NCBI RefSeq assembly: GCF_900078315.1
Contig: NZ_FKBS01000002.1
Location: 1 to 64,000 of the forward strand
Reading direction: 5' to 3'
From: Bordetella ansorpii
GTDB lineage: Bacteria; Pseudomonadota; Gammaproteobacteria; Burkholderiales; Burkholderiaceae_B
Length of the DNA: 64,000 nucleotides
Shown piece after piece: positions 61,833 to 64,000 of this stretch (the stretch's first letter is position 1; every line of letters starts with the position of its first letter). The notes under the pieces are model-generated. The model did no database searches, was not told the origin of the DNA, and saw only the letters and a list, made by a program, of their open reading frames with translations. The translations under genes were made by a program, and so were the position numbers.

Positions 61833-63712
61833 GGCGCTGCCAACTGCCACGAAAACACGCCCGACACCACGACCGCCGCCAGCAGGCCGGCCCACGCCCA
61901 GCGCGCCGCGAATACCCACATGGCGGCCAAGGCATAGACAAGAAAACTCAGCAGCGTGACGTAGACCACGACGATCGAGCGGCTCGCCAAGCCGAGCGCC
62001 GCCATGCCCTGCGCCAACGCCATGGCCGCCAGCATCGCAAAAACGTAGCCGCCGACAATCGCGCACGCCCCCCTTCCCAGCACCTGCCAGCGGTAGCCCC
62101 GGGCGGTCGCCGAGATCCGGCCTGGCTTCGGTTGTGCCCATGCGCCGTCGCGCAATCGCCACGTCAACACCGCGAACACACCGCCCATGACCAACACCAC
62201 AGACTCCACGCAGGCCGCCTGCCAGTTTCCCGCCAGCGCATAGTTCAGTCCGTGCTGCCCCGTCGTCAGCACATTGACCACCGGCAGCCCCAGGCACAGC
62301 ACCGCCGTACACGCGAACTGCTCCACCCAGGCGCGCTGCACCGGCCGAACCAGGGCATGCAGCAGGCTGACCGCCCACACGGCGAAGAATGCCTTGATCT
62401 CCCATTCCTCGCGGCCCGACAGCGCCGCGGGAATCAAGCGATTCGCATGGAAGTACGCAATACAGGCCAGGCAAGCCCCGGCGATGGCCGCCACGTTCAG
62501 CGACTCGGCCAAACGGTAGAACATCGGCGTATAGGCGCCAAACTCACTGTCGCTTTTGTTGCGCCGCTTGAGGGTGAACAGCACCGCGCCGGTCGCCATC
62601 ATCAGCGTGCCGGCCAGGCCGCAGACGAAGTACAGCCAACGTATCGTCCAGCCGCCGTACGCCGCCAGGTGCAGCCGATCCATCACCTCGTGCACCACGT
62701 CCGGTGAAGCATGCGCGTCTGGCCGCTGCAAGGCGATGAACTCGCCCGTCGCGCCCTGGAACGTGGCACGGCCGGCTGAACTGAGCAGTTGCCGCACCGA
62801 GGCCTCGGCGTCCGGCCGCATGTAGACGCTGATGCGCTCCGTCGCCTGTCCGGGCCTCTCGACCATGACCATGCGCGCCTCGCTGTCCAAGGCTTGTTGC
62901 GCCGCGTTCATCAGGATGCCCGCCTGCCATCGCGCCGGCTGCCGGCCATCCAGCGCGGGACGCGCGGGCAGTACCGTCGCGGTGCCCGGCTCTGCCGCCT
63001 GACGAGCCAGTTCGGCCTGCCATTGCTGATGCCCGTTCTCGCCATACATCGCACGCAACGGCCCTGGCATGTAGCTGGTATAGAAAATGGCCAGTCCGGT
63101 GTAGGCGATCATCAACTGGAACGGCAGCGTCAGCACCGCCGAAGCGTTGTGCCCATCGAGCCAGGCCCGCTGCCCTCGCCCCGGCCTGAAGGTGAAGAAA
63201 TCCTTGAAGATGCGCTTGTGCACGACGATGCCCGACAGCAGCGCCACCAGCATGCCTACCGTCAGCCAACCCACCAGCCAGAAGCCGAAATTGCCGGCAT
63301 ACAGGGTGTAGTGCAGCGTCATGAAGTGACGCCCACCCTCGGTCTTGCGGCCCCAAGGATGCGGCAGTACCGCGCCGTTGCGAGGATCCATCGCGGCCTC
63401 GTGCGTGCTTCCATCCGCCGAGCGCCAGACCAGCTTCATCGCCTGGCCCGACTCTCCCGGCAGCTCGATGCGCCAGAAGCGCGCGTTGCCGTCCTGCTGC
63501 TGCAGGAAACGCGCGGCCGCCGCGATCACGGCCTCCTGACCGAGCACCGCCGATACCGGCGGCAGCGCGGGCTCGGCCGTCATCCAGCGCGTGATGGGCG
63601 CTCGGAACACGCTGATCGTGCCCGCCAGGAAGATCAGGCACAACAGCCAGGCGCACACCAGTCCGCACCAGGTATGCAGCCAGCTCATGCGCTGGCGCAA
63701 GCCGGGCTTCAT
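61829..63712 (-). CDS. PepSY-associated membrane protein (FoxB/PiuB-like reductase)
   Basis: The 627-residue protein is a PepSY-TM family member. The N-terminal segment reads RMSWLHTWCGLVCAWLLCLIF and includes a His of the likely haem or iron-handling motif. Large periplasmic PepSY-type loops follow, with several further helices including HASPDVVHEVMDRLH and LYFVCGLAGTLMMATG. A C-terminal block has more helices. Relatives (FoxB, PiuB, FhuF-like reductases) release iron from imported ferric siderophores. It begins three bases from the stop of the TonB receptor gene, in the same operon. Confidence 0.88.
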   Translation of the reverse strand: MKPGLRQRMSWLHTWCGLVCAWLLCLIFLAGTISVFRAPITRWMTAEPALPPVSAVLGQEAVIAAAARFLQQQDGNARFWRIELPGESGQAMKLVWRSADGSTHEAAMDPRNGAVLPHPWGRKTEGGRHFMTLHYTLYAGNFGFWLVGWLTVGMLVALLSGIVVHKRIFKDFFTFRPGRGQRAWLDGHNASAVLTLPFQLMIAYTGLAIFYTSYMPGPLRAMYGENGHQQWQAELARQAAEPGTATVLPARPALDGRQPARWQAGILMNAAQQALDSEARMVMVERPGQATERISVYMRPDAEASVRQLLSSAGRATFQGATGEFIALQRPDAHASPDVVHEVMDRLHLAAYGGWTIRWLYFVCGLAGTLMMATGAVLFTLKRRNKSDSEFGAYTPMFYRLAESLNVAAIAGACLACIAYFHANRLIPAALSGREEWEIKAFFAVWAVSLLHALVRPVQRAWVEQFACTAVLCLGLPVVNVLTTGQHGLNYALAGNWQAACVESVVLVMGGVFAVLTWRLRDGAWAQPKPGRISATARGYRWQVLGRGACAIVGGYVFAMLAAMALAQGMAALGLASRSIVVVYVTLLSFLVYALAAMWVFAARWAWAGLLAAVVVSGVFSWQLAAP

Positions 63713-63714
63713 TC

Positions 63715-64000
63715 TCAGAACGTGCCGCGCAGCGTCAGCATGGCATTGCGCGGTTCACCGTAGTGGATGCCATTGACCAGGTTGCCGACCGCCGTGTAGT
63801 AAGTCTTGTTGAAGATATTGTTGACGTTCAGGTGAGCCGCCCAGTTGGGATTGATCTGGTACTTCGCATAGGCGTTCCAGACCGTGCGTCCGCTGGCGCT
63901 CGCCGTCGACGCGCCGATCTGGCGCGACTGGCCGCTCTGCACATTGACGCCGCCGCCCACCGTGAAGGCGCTCAGGTCGCCTGGCAACTGATACGTCGTC
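63715..64000 (-). CDS. TonB-dependent siderophore receptor, C-terminal part (gene runs off the window)
   Basis: The frame is open to the right edge of the window, so only the last 95 or so codons are present. It shows the final barrel strands of a TonB-dependent receptor: LSAFTVGGGVNVQSGQSRQI, VWNAYAKYQINPNWAAHLNV, NNIFNKTYYTAVG and a C-terminal aromatic residue (RGTF). It would import a ferric siderophore across the outer membrane. The operon continues with the PepSY-TM and DUF3325 genes. Confidence 0.92.
   Translation of the reverse strand, partial: TTYQLPGDLSAFTVGGGVNVQSGQSRQIGASTASASGRTVWNAYAKYQINPNWAAHLNVNNIFNKTYYTAVGNLVNGIHYGEPRNAMLTLRGTF

Overview
This window looks like a chromosomal segment from a high-GC betaproteobacterium, most likely Alcaligenaceae (Bordetella/Achromobacter group). 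That placement is inferred from the very GC-rich backbone, the number of ABC uptake systems with their own binding proteins, GntR/MocR-type regulators and a siderophore-receptor locus. No rRNA or other species-diagnostic marker is present. The base composition breaks sharply at about 6.5-6.7 kb.

Positions 1 to about 6,735 are the right-hand end of an integrated element that is visibly more AT-rich than the rest. A tyrosine integrase (5194-6525) sits next to the 3' end of a tRNA-Arg(TCT) gene (6735-6811), the usual layout for a tRNA-targeted island. Further in are an XRE repressor, an AlpA-type regulator and a YagK/YfjJ (inovirus Gp2-like) protein, which together resemble a P4/CP4-57-like satellite. 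An exported Cys-rich protein of unknown function and a tandem array of about 340-bp diverged repeats derived from the 3' end of the integrase complete it. The left end of the element lies outside the window.

Positions 6.9-15.4 kb hold backbone genes: an outer-membrane phospholipase A, two tandem YcgR-type PilZ proteins, a GST, RlmI, a small membrane protein, a NUC-type endonuclease, and a leaderless subtilisin-like protease followed by a small protein that may be a propeptide-like inhibitor. Positions 15.4-29.3 kb form a catabolic and uptake region. A GntR regulator and an SsuABC/TauABC-like transporter read left. A SnoaL-like protein, a PuuB-like amine oxidase, a complete five-gene oligopeptide ABC transporter, a YtcJ-like amidohydrolase and a COG0523 GTPase read right. 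A likely operator lies between the divergent units.

Positions 29.4-41.0 kb contain an SDR, a TSUP permease, a MocR regulator and a second divergent locus. On one side is a branched-chain-amino-acid-type (Liv) transporter in which LivM, LivG and LivF are fused into one 834-residue protein. On the other are a SnoaL-like protein, a PuuE-like deacetylase, an amidase and a GntR regulator, suggesting uptake and hydrolysis of an amide or ureide nitrogen compound. Positions 41.0-48 kb carry a nitroreductase, a 773-residue protein with two Rossmann-like motifs and no recognised family, an argininosuccinate-lyase-like protein with a signal peptide, and a PAS histidine kinase/NarL regulator pair.

Positions 47.9-52.1 kb are a cyanate locus: a DJ-1-like protein lacking the usual Cys, a nitrate/cyanate-type ABC transporter and cyanase. 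Positions 52.1-64 kb contain a Tai4-like immunity protein with no toxin beside it, a PIG-L deacetylase/beta-propeller protein, a SUFU-domain protein, a sorbosone-dehydrogenase-like lipoprotein with a membrane partner, a YrbL homologue, an OmpA-family protein, a degraded tctA pseudogene, a 27-residue membrane peptide, a PRC-barrel protein, and the start of a siderophore locus (DUF3325, PepSY-TM, TonB receptor) that runs off the right edge.
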